A stretch of 21,557 nt of DNA from Priapulus caudatus (GCF_000485595.1 NW_014577138.1:33086-54642), one strand, 5' to 3'. Shown: positions 1 through 10,640, numbered from the stretch's first letter. Notes: generated by a model from the letters alone, not told the origin. A program made the numbers and translations.

Positions 1-316
1 TACGCATAAACATGGCACCATGGCACGTGATCACGTATAACCAATCCGTTTCACTTCTCTGTATATATTGTTCTCAGCCCATAGCAACACCCTATGCGTT
101 AGACTGGTACCCGGTCCCACCTATCGGCTTAGAGCCACACCACTTATCCACCCATCGAGTAATCGAGGTGGGAGCGAGTACCAGTCTACACGTACGCCAG
201 ACACAGGATACCCGGATGCACTGGCCCTTGTACGAATTCACGCGAGATCCCGCATCGATCAGGGATAGGGAAGCTGAGCATCTTTTCCTCGTCGGACCAA
301 ACGGAATAAAGCAAAA
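1..316. other. Upstream region of the G gamma gene
   Basis: This stretch precedes the G gamma start codon and would hold its 5' untranslated region and promoter. A TATATA-like run lies near 61-68, too far from the ATG to assign. Both strands have open frames of about 80-108 codons, but neither translation resembles a protein I recognise and the two overlap. I see no repeat or RNA gene. Confidence 0.4.
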
Positions 317-408
317 ATGTCGCAGGTTCAGGCAATGAAAAAGCAAGTTATGCAGCTAAAGCAAGAAGCTAGTATACAGCGGATTCCTGTTTCTCAAGCC
401 ATTGCAGA
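317..408 (+). CDS. G-protein gamma subunit, exon 1 (N-terminal helix)
   Basis: The first coding exon of a heterotrimeric G-protein gamma subunit. G gamma forms an obligate coiled-coil dimer with G beta at the inner face of the plasma membrane and signals downstream of seven-helix receptors. Thirty codons plus two bases encode a start MSQVQAMKKQVMQLKQEA and then the family pattern I-x-R-I-x-V-S-Q-A, the charged helix that pairs with the G beta N terminus. The ATG at 317 is the first in frame and gives the usual family N-terminal length. The exon ends at GCAGA followed by the donor gtaagt at 409, in phase 2. It joins exon 2 at 1892 to give an uninterrupted 65-residue protein, within the normal range of about 65-75. 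No mutation breaks the frame. Confidence 0.93.
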
Positions 409-938
409 GTAAGTCATTTCATTATAGTAATTTATGGCAATATCGATCCATATTAATCAGCAGTAAACTCACTGTAAAGCCGTCCCCGGCAGTGGCACTG
501 GCAGTGTAGTCTGACTGTAGACTTGGTACAATGCCAAATTGCCAATGGTAGGTGCTAGGCATTCTCTCTGGGTGCCAGGGTGGGGTTTTGGCTTGCATTC
601 TCTGGTAATTACTCTACACAAACAACGCGAACAGTAACATGGCTTTTTCGTATCTTTTCATATTAATTATTATATCATATTCATATAATGATAATTGATA
701 TAGGCCTATATGTTTCCGATGTCTATATGTCATATGAGAAAAAATATTGTTAATTAAACTAATTAAATTTTAGTAGGTACTACTACTACTGCTAGTACTA
801 GTACTGCGTAATAATATTAATCATTTAATGGCGTTTTGCTATATTGATCCTACTCCTAGTTTGGGACCCGGCCCGGCCCTCATTTTCGCAAACGTACTTG
901 ACTAATCCGGTGTGCTAATAATCCTAATATTACATAAT

Positions 939-1514
939 CTCGGCCCACAGTATATGACAGAAGGTTTCATGTTAACGTCAGAAGTCCATAGTTTCAATAC
1001 AAGGGAAGGTGAGATGTCTATTTTTAAACCGAGGGTGGGAAGCAGTGGGAAAAACTCTTTTACTTATACTGCAATTGAAGCTTGGAACTCTCTACCACAG
1101 CAATTAAGTTAGGACAAATTCTGTTTATTCTAGTTTTAAGTATAGTGTTAAGAAATGTCTGATGGAAAAGGTAGAATCATTAGAGGCAGAGGAGTATGTT
1201 TTTCATTAAAAGAATTCGGTTGAAATTAGTCATAAGAAAAGTTTGTATCGTCTTGTGAAAATGTACCATTGTATGACCGATTAAAACTACAAATCTCTAT
1301 ATTTCAATAGTTGGTTCTGATAGTAGTACAATTGTTAGATTCAATTAAGGCATAGCAAAACAAGGACCACAATGTAAATAAGTGTGCTAGTCATGCTTTT
1401 TATGTATATATCCTTGGTAATTATCCAATTTTATGAATTCAAATTTTTATTGTAAAAGTATGCAATGTATTGTATATGATGGATAATTGCCTAAATAAAT
1501 AAATAAAAAAAAAT
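939..1514 (+). pseudogene. 5'-truncated LINE retrotransposon 3' end
   Basis: Within the G gamma intron lies the decayed tail of a non-LTR retrotransposon. From 939 the reading begins LGPQYMTEGF, continues through VHSFNTREGE and FKPRVGSSG, and reaches AIEAWNSLP. This is the pattern seen just after the reverse transcriptase domain at the end of LINE polyproteins (CR1/L2-like). A stop at 1110-1112 and a frame change break it. The downstream frame resumes as SVYSSFKYSVKKCLMEK, the usual C-terminal helix, and stops at 1207-1209. A 3' untranslated region of about 280 bp ends in a TAAA-type tail at 1491-1514. The endonuclease and catalytic reverse transcriptase regions are absent, so this is a dead 5'-truncated insertion. 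I cannot name the clade with certainty. Confidence 0.8.
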
Positions 1515-1581
1515 AATCTAGGATTAATTCATTGAGCCTTCATCCCTTGCTGAGTGAAGCACTGAAGGTATAAAGTACGCT

Positions 1582-1856
1582 GTGGCTATATGCCTGGCAC
1601 CCTAACCCTAACCCTCCTGTTTACTTGAGAAATCACCGAAAATTCATAACTGCCGGGCATTTAGGAAATCGAAGACCGTGCCCGGCAGCCGTCGGATATT
1701 TTCCAAGTGTCGATTGCGAGTTCGTTCGCTCAGTGATCCGAAGCTAGGAGAATTGGGCTAGTTCGAATATACAGCTCTAACTAAACACCGAAAATTAAAA
1801 ACTGCTTGGCATTTAGGAAATCGAAGACCGTTCCCGGCTGCCGGGCATATAGCCAC
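1582..1856. mobile_element. MITE, 275 bp, in the G gamma intron
   Basis: The ends are inverted repeats of 18 bp with one mismatch: GTGGCTATATGCCTGGCA on the left, and the complement of GTGGCTATATGCCCGGCA on the right. Inside are two direct copies of a segment of about 45 bp containing CATTTAGGAAATCGAAGACC (about 1660 and 1811) and a short CCCTAACCCTAACCC run near 1601. There is no coding capacity. No clear target-site duplication is visible, so the superfamily is unassigned. The right end lies 35 bp before the exon 2 boundary at 1892. Confidence 0.6.
1601..1616 (+). repeat. Short telomere-like CCCTAA run
   Basis: About two and a half units of CCCTAA sit inside the intronic MITE. This is too short to be a telomere seed, and is probably incidental or part of the element. 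Confidence 0.5.
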
Positions 1857-1891
1857 TTCGTATAAAGTATGTGCATCTCTTGTTTTTACAG

Positions 1892-1997
1892 TTTGCAGTC
1901 ATACTGTGAGCAGCATGCAGCAGTGGACTGGCTGTTGAATGGAGGCCCACAGTCAGAAAATCCATTCAAGGAAAAGCAATCGTGCACTATACTCTAA
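1892..1997 (+). CDS. G-protein gamma subunit, exon 2 (C-terminal, CAAX box)
   Basis: The second and last coding exon of the G gamma gene follows a T-rich acceptor (tgtttttacag). One base completes the split Asp codon, and 34 codons plus TAA follow. The protein reads DLQSYCEQHAAVDWLLNG and then the near-invariant NPFKEK, ending QSCTIL. CTIL is a CAAX box. A terminal leucine normally directs geranylgeranylation of the cysteine, with removal of the last three residues and carboxymethylation, which anchors G beta-gamma to membrane. Alignment with the family is continuous. One oddity is that the usual D-P-L-L motif reads D-W-L-L, with two glycines where most relatives have a Pro/Val/Ala stretch. 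The subtype cannot be assigned, because invertebrate G gammas do not map one-to-one onto vertebrate subtypes. Confidence 0.93.
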
Positions 1998-2247
1998 ACA
2001 CGACATAGAAGATTATTCATTTCAACGTTGGAAAAATGTATGTTTAGAAAAATATGTGTTTAACAACAGTGGTGTGTAAATTTGTGTTGCAAATTTTAAA
2101 GAGTTTAAACCATTATTAATACATTTAGCATGATCAGTTATTTTTGAAAAACTGGCTATAAAATTTACAGTGATTTTACATAACACAATTATCTTTCTCT
2201 GTATACGTAATCTGTTATAATAGCATTGATTTTGGCCAGTATTGATC

Positions 2248-2253
2248 AATAAA
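2248..2253 (+). promoter_or_regulatory. AATAAA poly(A) signal candidate for the G gamma gene
   Basis: A canonical AATAAA hexamer lies 251 bases after the G gamma stop codon, a plausible 3' UTR length. It is the first AATAAA after the stop on the plus strand. No transcript data support it here. Confidence 0.45.
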
Positions 2254-2372
2254 GGGCTTATGAGGCACTGCTTTATTAATTATCACAATTAAATTACCAG
2301 GTATGCAGTAACATACAGACATATACAGACTAGGATATTTATTTATTAAATAAGAATTTTGGTTCTCTGCAG

Positions 2373-2460
2373 ACTGGAGTCTCCAAGACAGAACACAGTG
2401 AAAGCCATACTGCAGGCAAACCTACCATTGATGAAGTTTCTCAGCAACAGACGTCAGTAA
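2373..2460 (+). CDS. Possible terminal exon of unknown or alternative product
   Basis: A good acceptor (ttctctgcag) precedes a segment open in two frames. One frame gives LESPRQNTVKAILQANLPLM and then KFLSNRRQ, with a stop at 2458-2460. The other gives TGVSKTEHSESHTAGKPTID and then EVSQQQTSVKDA, with a stop at 2469-2471. If it were joined to G gamma exon 1 (phase 2), the first frame would be used and would yield a protein without a CAAX box. I do not recognise either peptide. It could be an alternative 3' exon, an exon of another gene, or a chance open stretch beside an acceptor-like site. Confidence 0.25.
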
Positions 2461-2471
2461 AAGACGCTTGA

Positions 2472-5400
2472 AATATTGGTTAAACTTGATCCATATAATA
2501 TTGGAACACAATAGTCAGTGTCCATGAACAGCATAGATGTTACTCTATTGTATGTGTATATAACGTTTATTTAATTAATTGCTTTTTATGCTGCAATATG
2601 TCATATCACAAGTTTGTTTCCTTTATTACATGACTAAGCTGATTAATCAGCATTAGTGCTTCTATATTTTAAAAAGGTCATTAGATCGTTGTATCTTTCA
2701 CGTGTTTGACTTTGTGGCAAGGCTTGTTTGTCATTTTGAACATTATTAGTTATTGTACTACGTATGAATAACATCAATTAATGTATTGTTTACTGATATG
2801 CAATGTGTTCATTGTAATGGGAACTGCAAGCATGTGCTGCATTTGTGAAGTTTAGCATTGATCGTCACTGCATTTTACACTATTTAAATTTCACTTTGTG
2901 ACTACTCTTGAAGTCCAGCTACTACATAGACCATTACTGGAATAGCATAAAAAACACCCACCACTAGTAGTAGTATTCACATCTACAGTGTAATTGTAAA
3001 ATGCACAGTCAAATAGTCACATTGTGAGAAAACTGGTCCACAAAGCTCATGAATTGTAATTGTGTGCATTAGATGTGGTGTACTTCAATCCAATTTCATT
3101 CATGCATAATTGACTAATATAAATATTAAGGTTATATAGAATTAAATTAAATGTTGTCTCCCATGTTCAGTTCATGCTCAAATACCACGCAGCAGAATAA
3201 TTTACTCTACAAATACTTGTGTATGTGTAAGTTCACTTTACTTATGTGCATATATATAGTAACTGGTTATCGTAGCCTTTGAAGGATTGAGATGCGTACC
3301 TTTAACTTGGCCGTAGCTTACCTTTTTTAACACGAGGCAATTTAATATATTGGAGTATTTTCAGGAACAATCATAATACGTGATGTTTAAAATGATATCT
3401 GAAAAGAATGTTTTAAAAATGGCACATACTGAAAAACATTCGTTTCTTGGTATATTATTTGAGTGAAATACATACAGTTCAGTGTCATTGTACATTTGTT
3501 TTTAGAATTTCCTGCTGTTTATTATTACATATATAGCGTGATGGAAACATCAACATAATAGGAATCGGGCAACTTAATAGATATTAGTGATAACCATGCA
3601 AGGTATTGAAACCACGACACTAGTGCCATAAGTAAGAGACAATCTGTTAATTATGTTACTGATTAGTTTCAGTGTTCATTCGAGTTCACTAGTGAAAATA
3701 TAGCGGTTTAAAGATGACTGCAGTAATGCCTAGAAGGTGATCTTGGTTGGACATTCATATGTCAATAAAATTTCGAATGCACCATTGCATAAGCCATCAT
3801 ATAAGCCAAACTCTTAGCAATTTGATGCTAGTCGATAACAATGACATTCCTCTACATTCTCAATAAACAACATGAAAATGTTAATAGGGGTTTTTATAAC
3901 CATTTTATTAGAAATCATTACTTTTGAGATGTTACATTAAGGTGGGGGACTCTTCAAAGCTAGTCACAAGTTGTCCATATGTGTGTCTATTGACAAATGG
4001 ATATAACGAGGGCAACGTTAGCCAGCAAACAACCTGACCACGTTCATAATGCAGTTAAAATTGAGACTACCTACATGCTGCATGACGAGATTAAAAATAA
4101 CGTTTAACTGATATGAGAGCATAATGGGTGTTGGTTATTACCAGTAGCAAATGGTAATACCCGAGCATGCAAAGTTGAGCAGCACTGACTGCACACTATT
4201 GACCTCACCCGAACCGGCGATCTACAATAAATCAATTAGAGAATGTGCCCCATAACGTTTTCATGGCAGGCAAATAATATCGCTTTTACCATGGTATCAC
4301 GTGTGCAGGATCTAAGCATTTTTATAATAAACAACAACAGCTTCAAACTGTAAGCAGCAGTATTATATATGTCAAAGAGACATTTACCGGCACTGCAGTT
4401 TAGCAGGTCGTCTTATTCATTGTCTGGTATGGCAAGTGCAGGAGCTTGCCAGTTTAGTGAGCATTATCTTGAGCTATTGGATATCATCAGATTTGCTGAA
4501 AATTCTGCAGCTTGTGGCAAGGGCTAGTCTGAGTTTCGGTGAGACAAACGACCGACAAAATAATCACCCAGTGCTGAAAATCAGCAAAACTGTCTAACAT
4601 AACACAATAAATGCAGACATGTTTAGTATCAACTGATGACTTTGATGACTTTACTGCTCTCTCGGGCAGCAGCAGTAGTACACCTCAGATCACAAATGAA
4701 TGCAACAAGCTAAAAAATTAATCTGATCAAATTATTGTATATACACGTAGAGATATAGTGGCCATGATGCATCAACTATATCGTTACGGATACAAGATGC
4801 AGAAAATTCCAACACAGTGTAGGGCTGGCTGGCATCACTCACATGGGTAAGGCAGCGTAAAGCAACTTCCATACGTACACACACAAGATATGAACTTATC
4901 GTATGTTAGTATTCCTGACTATACACGACTCATCTACGTTGAGTTTCCATTCATATCTTGTCGGCTGCCTCCCATGTCACCTCGTGGCCGTTCGAGAGAG
5001 ACGATCTCTTATGCTTTAGTTATAAAATCGAGCTACTGTTTTCACCTTCCCTATGTAACGTCGTCTCCTAACACTGACAAGCGGTCGACTCACCTCTTGC
5101 GCATATGTACAGCAACAAAAATACAAAATTGCGCATCTTAGGAGAATGCAATCGCCATTTAACACCCTCCTGATCTACCTCTATGCCACCAGGTGGCGAC
5201 TAAGCAAAACGCAAGAGCCCTTACGTTTGTACGAAACGACAAAATCATACGTTTGCTTAAGTCATCATTATCAAACTCGCAGGCAAAGTATTGACCTACG
5301 AAAGATAAACATGCTTTGACTGCCCAGCATGGCTATGGGCGTTGCTACTAGCCTTGTATCATTACAGTTGAGAGCCCATTACCGAGTGCAGAAGCTTAAG

Positions 5401-5528
5401 CTATAGAGATTTTTTAGCAGTCAGACACGTGGTGGAGATGGGGAAGAAAAGCATCTCCAATTCAACAACCACAAATTCTTGCCAAATAAAATCTAAAGGA
5501 TACTTTACGTCGAGAACATTGCTCCCGT
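2472..5528. other. 3 kb AT-rich stretch, no gene recognised
   Basis: I read both strands and found no exon I can defend. Short open stretches occur at 4607-4720 (plus, acidic and Ser-rich, starting MQTCLVSTDDFDDF) and 4890-5141 (plus, 83 codons), but neither resembles a known family or is backed by clear splice sites. There is no tRNA, no inverted-repeat element and no long microsatellite. The left part lies beyond the G gamma poly(A) signal. The right part would fall downstream of the minus-strand ARF6 exon 4 and could contain its 3' UTR. Confidence 0.4.
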
Positions 5529-5570
5529 AAAATAATCATAATAATAATAATAATAATAATAATTATAATA
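5529..5570. repeat. (AAT)n microsatellite
   Basis: About 40 bp of nearly pure ATA/TAA triplets. It lies about 400 bp downstream of the ARF6 stop codon on that gene's strand. Confidence 0.85.
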
Positions 5571-5979
5571 ACCACATCTGCTGTACAATTTATAATTTGA
5601 ATTTCTAGAAACTAAATGACATTTTTATCTCAAATATAGGATCCTTACAGCCTCAAGTATATTAACTCAAATATACAATTGAATATCATCACTGCATGGG
5701 GCTATTTCTTTTAACTATTACAGCCAATGATGCATCCTAAGTGTTTAAAGTTAGTGTGATAGGCCAGGTTACCAGGGGCCAAGAGATAATGGCAGCCAAG
5801 AAGCAATGGAATTACAGTAACACACACGTAGGGATGGAATGCTGCGGTACACGAATACAAACGCAACCAACGCCGCAAACAAAAACGCTACATAAAACGT
5901 CTCTTGTCCACCTGGCTCTCCCTGTTGCTCGCAATTATGTAGAGGACACGGCGACGTCTCTGTTAAGTTGCTAGGGACC

Positions 5980-6122
5980 TCATGATTTGTGGTTAGATGT
6001 TAGCCATGTGAGCCCCTCGAAAAGACCATCTCCTGTCGTCGCGCACGAAGGCTGAACGTACCAGTTGCGATCTCGGATACGTGTAAGCCCAAGTTTCTCT
6101 TGGATTTCATGAGGTTTCATCG
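5980..6122 (-). CDS. ARF6: ARF6-type small GTPase, exon 4 (C terminus)
   Basis: The last coding exon of an ADP-ribosylation factor of the ARF6 class, a small GTPase that controls plasma-membrane and endosome traffic, cortical actin and PIP5-kinase. A ttttctag acceptor (minus strand) precedes CG, which completes Ala-129. The exon then reads [46 protein letters not shown] and TGA, covering ARF6 residues 129-175. CAT in the SCAT box is the guanine-base loop. Exon 3 ends in G and this exon starts in CG, so the phases match. Two differences from the usual ARF6 end are visible: Tyr to Phe in GL-F-EGL and Tyr to His in SN-H-KS. The match is to ARF6 and not ARF1, which has different residues in this region. 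The ORF is intact. Confidence 0.95.
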
Positions 6123-6684
6123 CTAGAAAAAGCAAAAACAAATTGAAGACAAATTGAATTTGCTGAAATGCTGAATAGACATATCAAAGGGAACAAATGC
6201 ACGTACGACTGATTCCACTATTTATTTTAATGTTCAGGAACATGACACACGAAAGGAGAGAGGAGGAATGAGAAGCATGACCGTTATGAGTTTTTCATGA
6301 GCCTTTTGTCAAATAAGCAAATATTTCTTTTGAAACAGATTTAGTTTGGCAAGAAAAACGACATTGCATTTAAGGATACACTCAAGCTTTTGCACGGGTA
6401 TTGCTCCAATGAAGAATAAACATTTACTGACCAATGAATCGAATCAATCCCACACTTTATTCATAGATGATATGTATCTCTGTGCTCAAGCCAAAGAATT
6501 TCATAAAATTTCCAGCACCTAATTATGTGACAACACAAATTTTGGAGTTTTTGTGTAAAAATGGTATTTTGGATATTTCTCAATTACCACAGAGTATGAA
6601 AACAAATTTTTCGCCACACGTTAAGCACAATACGTACCAAAATCTCACGTCATAATTTTTCTCTCAGTTTGATATTTATAGAAA
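6123..6684. other. ARF6 intron-side sequence, no feature
   Basis: This is non-coding sequence on the acceptor side of ARF6 exon 4 up to the first R1 repeat. A plus-strand open frame of 62 codons at 6467-6655 has no splice support and no recognisable family. I see no repeat. Confidence 0.4.
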
Positions 6685-7757
6685 ACAAGTGCCGCGGAGC
6701 GACAGCGCTCATCTAACGTCTACTGCGGTGACTCTGTGGTGGAGTGGTGGGATTCTAGTAAACCCTGTTAGTCCCAAATGTGTTCACATACACGCCGAAA
6801 CAGTGCCACGAGATGGCGCGTACGTTTAAGTGTCTTCAGATTAAAGATGGAAGCTCCCATCGTACGTAGTAGCAAAAACTATTTGCAAGACAGAAATAGG
6901 TAAGCACTCATCCATTTACCTACGCAAGCCCACAGGCTGCAATAGAGAGCTGCCAACCTGTAACCAATTAACGCAGGCAAAAAACTACACAGTACCACCA
7001 CCACATGCACTGGCAGTGGCATTACGTTACATGTAACATACTGACAGTACAGAAATTGCCATAGAAATCTGAATAGACGATTTAAGGAGCATAAAGCCTT
7101 CTTCAATCCAAACTTGGCTTTCCGCATTTCTACATGTGGACCTTGCTAGCCTCATACACAGGCATGTATAGATTATCTACACTAGCAAACCCCGGCAGGC
7201 CAAATTCTTTCATAACGCAGACAGTCAACAAATCAATGTTTAACCCTCCTCTTGAGGGTCAAACAGACACTTACTCTTCGCATGTCAGTGGAAAGCACAT
7301 TTCATGGTCCTTTCAATAAAGCCATAAAAATGCTAGGTCACTGCTGAAACAAAAAAGTTTTCCAATCGCTCCGTCAGACCATGTCCTCAGAAAATGTCTA
7401 AAATCTGCCCTGCGTGATAGTCGGTGTATAGCATCATGGTAGGAAAAGCCATCACTGTGCCGAAATTGGAGGTCACAGGTCAAAGGTCAATGGGCACGGC
7501 TCGACCTAGGCTTCTAAAAATTGCGGCACAAACTGCATTTCCTCCCTATACCTTAAGTTAAGGAGGGAATGTTCCCCCTTCTTTTACACCTCTTGACCTT
7601 TGAACTTTGACCCCCAGCTTCGACATCCCAACTCGTTTTGATGATCCCCCCGACGTCCCGAATATCGTGACCGTACGTCGAGCAGTTAAGATTTGTGCCC
7701 AACTGTTGATGCACGGACGGACGGACGATCGTGCGATTCTACAAGCTGCATCTGACG
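6685..7757 (+). repeat. R1 dispersed repeat, copy A (about 1.07 kb)
   Basis: It starts CAAGTGCCGCGGAGCGACAG, as copy B does at 16071. It shares with copy B a block around AAAGATGGAAGC, the AAGCACTCATCCATTTAC segment and CCCTCCTCTTGAGGGTC, with copies C and B the CTTTCAATAAAG segment, and with copies B and D the 3' part ending GATTCTACAAGCTGCATCTG. The final hairpin arm and GAGCTAAAA tail of copies B and D are missing here. The middle (7411-7532) contains modules inverted relative to B and C. No protein is encoded. I infer a non-autonomous element, possibly Helitron-like because the intact copies end in a hairpin followed by CTAA, but the class is unproven. Confidence 0.75.
7470..7489 (+). promoter_or_regulatory. 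Three AGGTCA half-sites spaced by 1 bp
   Basis: Inside R1 copy A, three exact AGGTCA hexamers are separated by single bases, giving two overlapping DR1 arrangements. DR1 is the binding layout for nuclear receptors of the RXR, HNF4 and COUP-TF type. The corresponding site in copies B and C is degenerate. It is probably a by-product of the repeat's sequence; function is only a possibility. Confidence 0.35.
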
Positions 7758-8426
7758 AAGAAAACTGCCTAAAATTTAGGGCATATGATCGGATTGCAAA
7801 TTTATGCAAATATAGAACCATAACTCATAAAAGACGGCGCTTAATATCCAACCCTGATGCGCCTTTTCACAGCAATGTGTTACCATTAAAACAAGTGTCA
7901 AACTAAATTCCGAGTTGTAATGACAGAGAGACATTTCTACTTTTCACAATGATCTACTGTCTGTGTGCAAAATGTATGAACGCATGTGTAACATCTACTG
8001 TTAGTACTTACTGGGACATATCCATGACTAACTGAAACCACTAAATTGGTAAAATGTTCTGTGCACCTTGAAAAATGGTGAGAAAATACTAGGTTACCAT
8101 CGCAAATTGAAACTCGCAATCGTTGCGTACTGCATGACGTCACTAAGCTACGTGTGATGGTGTCAACAAACCCGGGCTATGTAACGATCGAGGCATAAAT
8201 GCTATTACGGTATTATCAACCGCGCAGCAATTTCAACTATCACTGGCAGTGGATGGCAATAGGAGAGGGTAATGCTAATAGATTCTGCCATAATGAATCC
8301 CGTGAACAGACAGGTTTGATCAAGTCTCTGACATCATCAGAACAAGTGCACTTAAATAGTCATGGCTCACTACACACATACGCGGGCACTCAAAATGCTC
8401 TGAAAGTTCACATGCATCGTTACATG
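7758..8426. other. Non-coding spacer with one CRE-like site
   Basis: No exon is recognised. A perfect TGACGTCA palindrome (CREB/ATF consensus) lies at 8135-8142. A minus-strand open frame of 68 codons (7937-8143) and a plus-strand frame (8199-8579) look like chance: the second runs straight through the foldback element at 8427. Confidence 0.35.
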
Positions 8427-8517
8427 CAGGGTTCTCCCCAGGATGAAATTCAAACAGGGGGGAGTTTTCCCAAACGGGGCGCGCGCGCCCCGTTTGCGCA
8501 ACGTAGGGAGAACCCTG
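8427..8517. mobile_element. 91-bp foldback MITE with a 26-bp perfect palindrome
   Basis: The terminal inverted repeats are 12 bp, CAGGGTTCTCCC and its complement, flanked on both sides by ACATG (8422-8426 and 8518-8522), a likely target-site duplication. At 8471-8496 lies a perfect 26-bp palindrome of two 13-bp arms, CAAACGGGGCGCG and its complement. Such a short element cannot encode a transposase. The superfamily is not certain: the CAG start is hAT-like, but the duplication visible is 5 bp and not the 8 bp expected. Confidence 0.6.
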
Positions 8518-9090
8518 ACATGTATGGAGAAATAAGCATGTACAGAGGTGGCACCTACCTAGTGTTAACCATCAAATAAGAATGAAACTGAAAAATCTAT
8601 GAAATTTCGCATAAAACCTCGAGTGTATTCTTAAGTGAGAATTTGAGATTATATCAGGATACGTATTGCGTAAAGAAAAGTAAATACTAAGCACCTACAT
8701 ATTTCTATTATCAGACATGTTTACTATTTAGATATAAAAGATAAAAATGTGTGCTACAATCATACAATGACACTATGCTGTTTCCTTGACAAAGTTGTGC
8801 TTTTGAGCTTTTATTTTGCACATTTTAGACTAGGAGCTAATCCCAGAATTGTAATTACATTTATACATAACTATTATTTTATTAAGCAACTTTTTGTTTA
8901 TGCTAAATCCATGCATAATCTACCTGAAATTTATAGTAAAAGATTATTCACCTCTTAAATCTCTTACATAAAGGGCGAGCCTGTTTTTGTGTCTGTCCTT
9001 CTGTCTATCTTCTCCCCCCCCCCGTAAGAGCTCACCCCTAACACCATATATATTCTTAATCAGCATGTCACGACGACCAAAGGCAAGGTC
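8518..9090. other. AT-rich spacer, no gene
   Basis: A plus-strand open frame of 69 codons (8749-8958) is AT-driven and has no splice support. A run of ten C lies at 9014-9023. No element boundary is clear. Confidence 0.35.
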
Positions 9091-10111
<1,021 letters not shown>

Positions 10112-10330
10112 CAAGAGCCGCAGAGCGTCTGGGCTCATCTGAGGTCTGTTGCTACGGTTATAAACGTAACATGTAAGTCGTGCGTAGTGACACCTTTGTT
10201 AGGCGCAGATCTATATGCAGATACGCAGTTGCGTACACATCATTTCGGCAACCTTCTGCATTTTGCATACCTACCAAATCCCATTGGTTGATACAAATCG
10301 CGTGCCTGAAACTCCTGTTTTATGGTGCAT
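10112..10330 (+). repeat. R1 dispersed repeat, copy C (5' fragment)
   Basis: It begins CAAGAGCCGCAGAGCG and continues with GCTCATCTGAGGTC, matching the first 40-50 bp of copies A and B. Similarity then fades. The remaining sequence up to the MITE at 10333 is not confidently alignable to A or B. Confidence 0.45.
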
Positions 10331-10332
10331 TA

Positions 10333-10640
10333 GGCACGTTCACACACAAGAAAAACCGCGCTGCTCAGCCCGCTAATAGCGGAGATAATAGTGAGCTAAT
10401 TGTGTCGTTGTTCACACAGGCGAATATCTCGCTAATCGCCGTGGTGCAAATATCACGCCGCGGTGCAAATAAGCGCGCTGATTCCAAATTAGCCCAGTCG
10501 GAAGTGGTCTTTAGAGCGCGCTATTTGGAGCGCGATTTAGTGAGCCAATTGCGTTCACACTTGTAAAAAGCGCAGTTTTTCGAGCGGGCTGCAAAAACCG
10601 GGTTTTGCAGCCCGCTAATTCGTGCCAGTGTGAATGCACC
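10333..10640. mobile_element. 308-bp MITE with TA flanks and a subterminal hairpin
   Basis: The ends are imperfect inverted repeats, GGCACGTTCACAC on the left and the complement of GGTGCATTCACAC on the right, flanked by TA at 10331-10332 and 10641-10642. Near the right end, a perfect 14-bp stem AGCGGGCTGCAAAA (10583-10596) pairs with 10603-10616 around a 6-nt loop. The interior is GC-rich compared with its surroundings. The TA duplication fits Tc1/mariner-like or PIF-like mobilisation; there is no transposase. The 128-codon plus-strand open frame over it is not a gene. Confidence 0.6.

Noticed and set aside
1601-1616. Telomere sequence
   Set aside because: Only about two and a half CCCTAA units inside a MITE; far too short, and the window is not at a chromosome end by any other sign.
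4607-4720. Plus-strand 37-codon frame starting MQTCLVSTDDFDDFTALSG, Ser- and Asp-rich
   Set aside because: Looks mildly protein-like, but is short, has no clear acceptor or partner exon and resembles no family I know.
8199-8579. Plus-strand 126-codon frame
   Set aside because: It passes through the 91-bp foldback element including its palindrome, so the reading is accidental.
10180-10566. Plus-strand 128-codon frame
   Set aside because: It runs across the left end of the TA-flanked MITE and through most of its interior; not protein-like.
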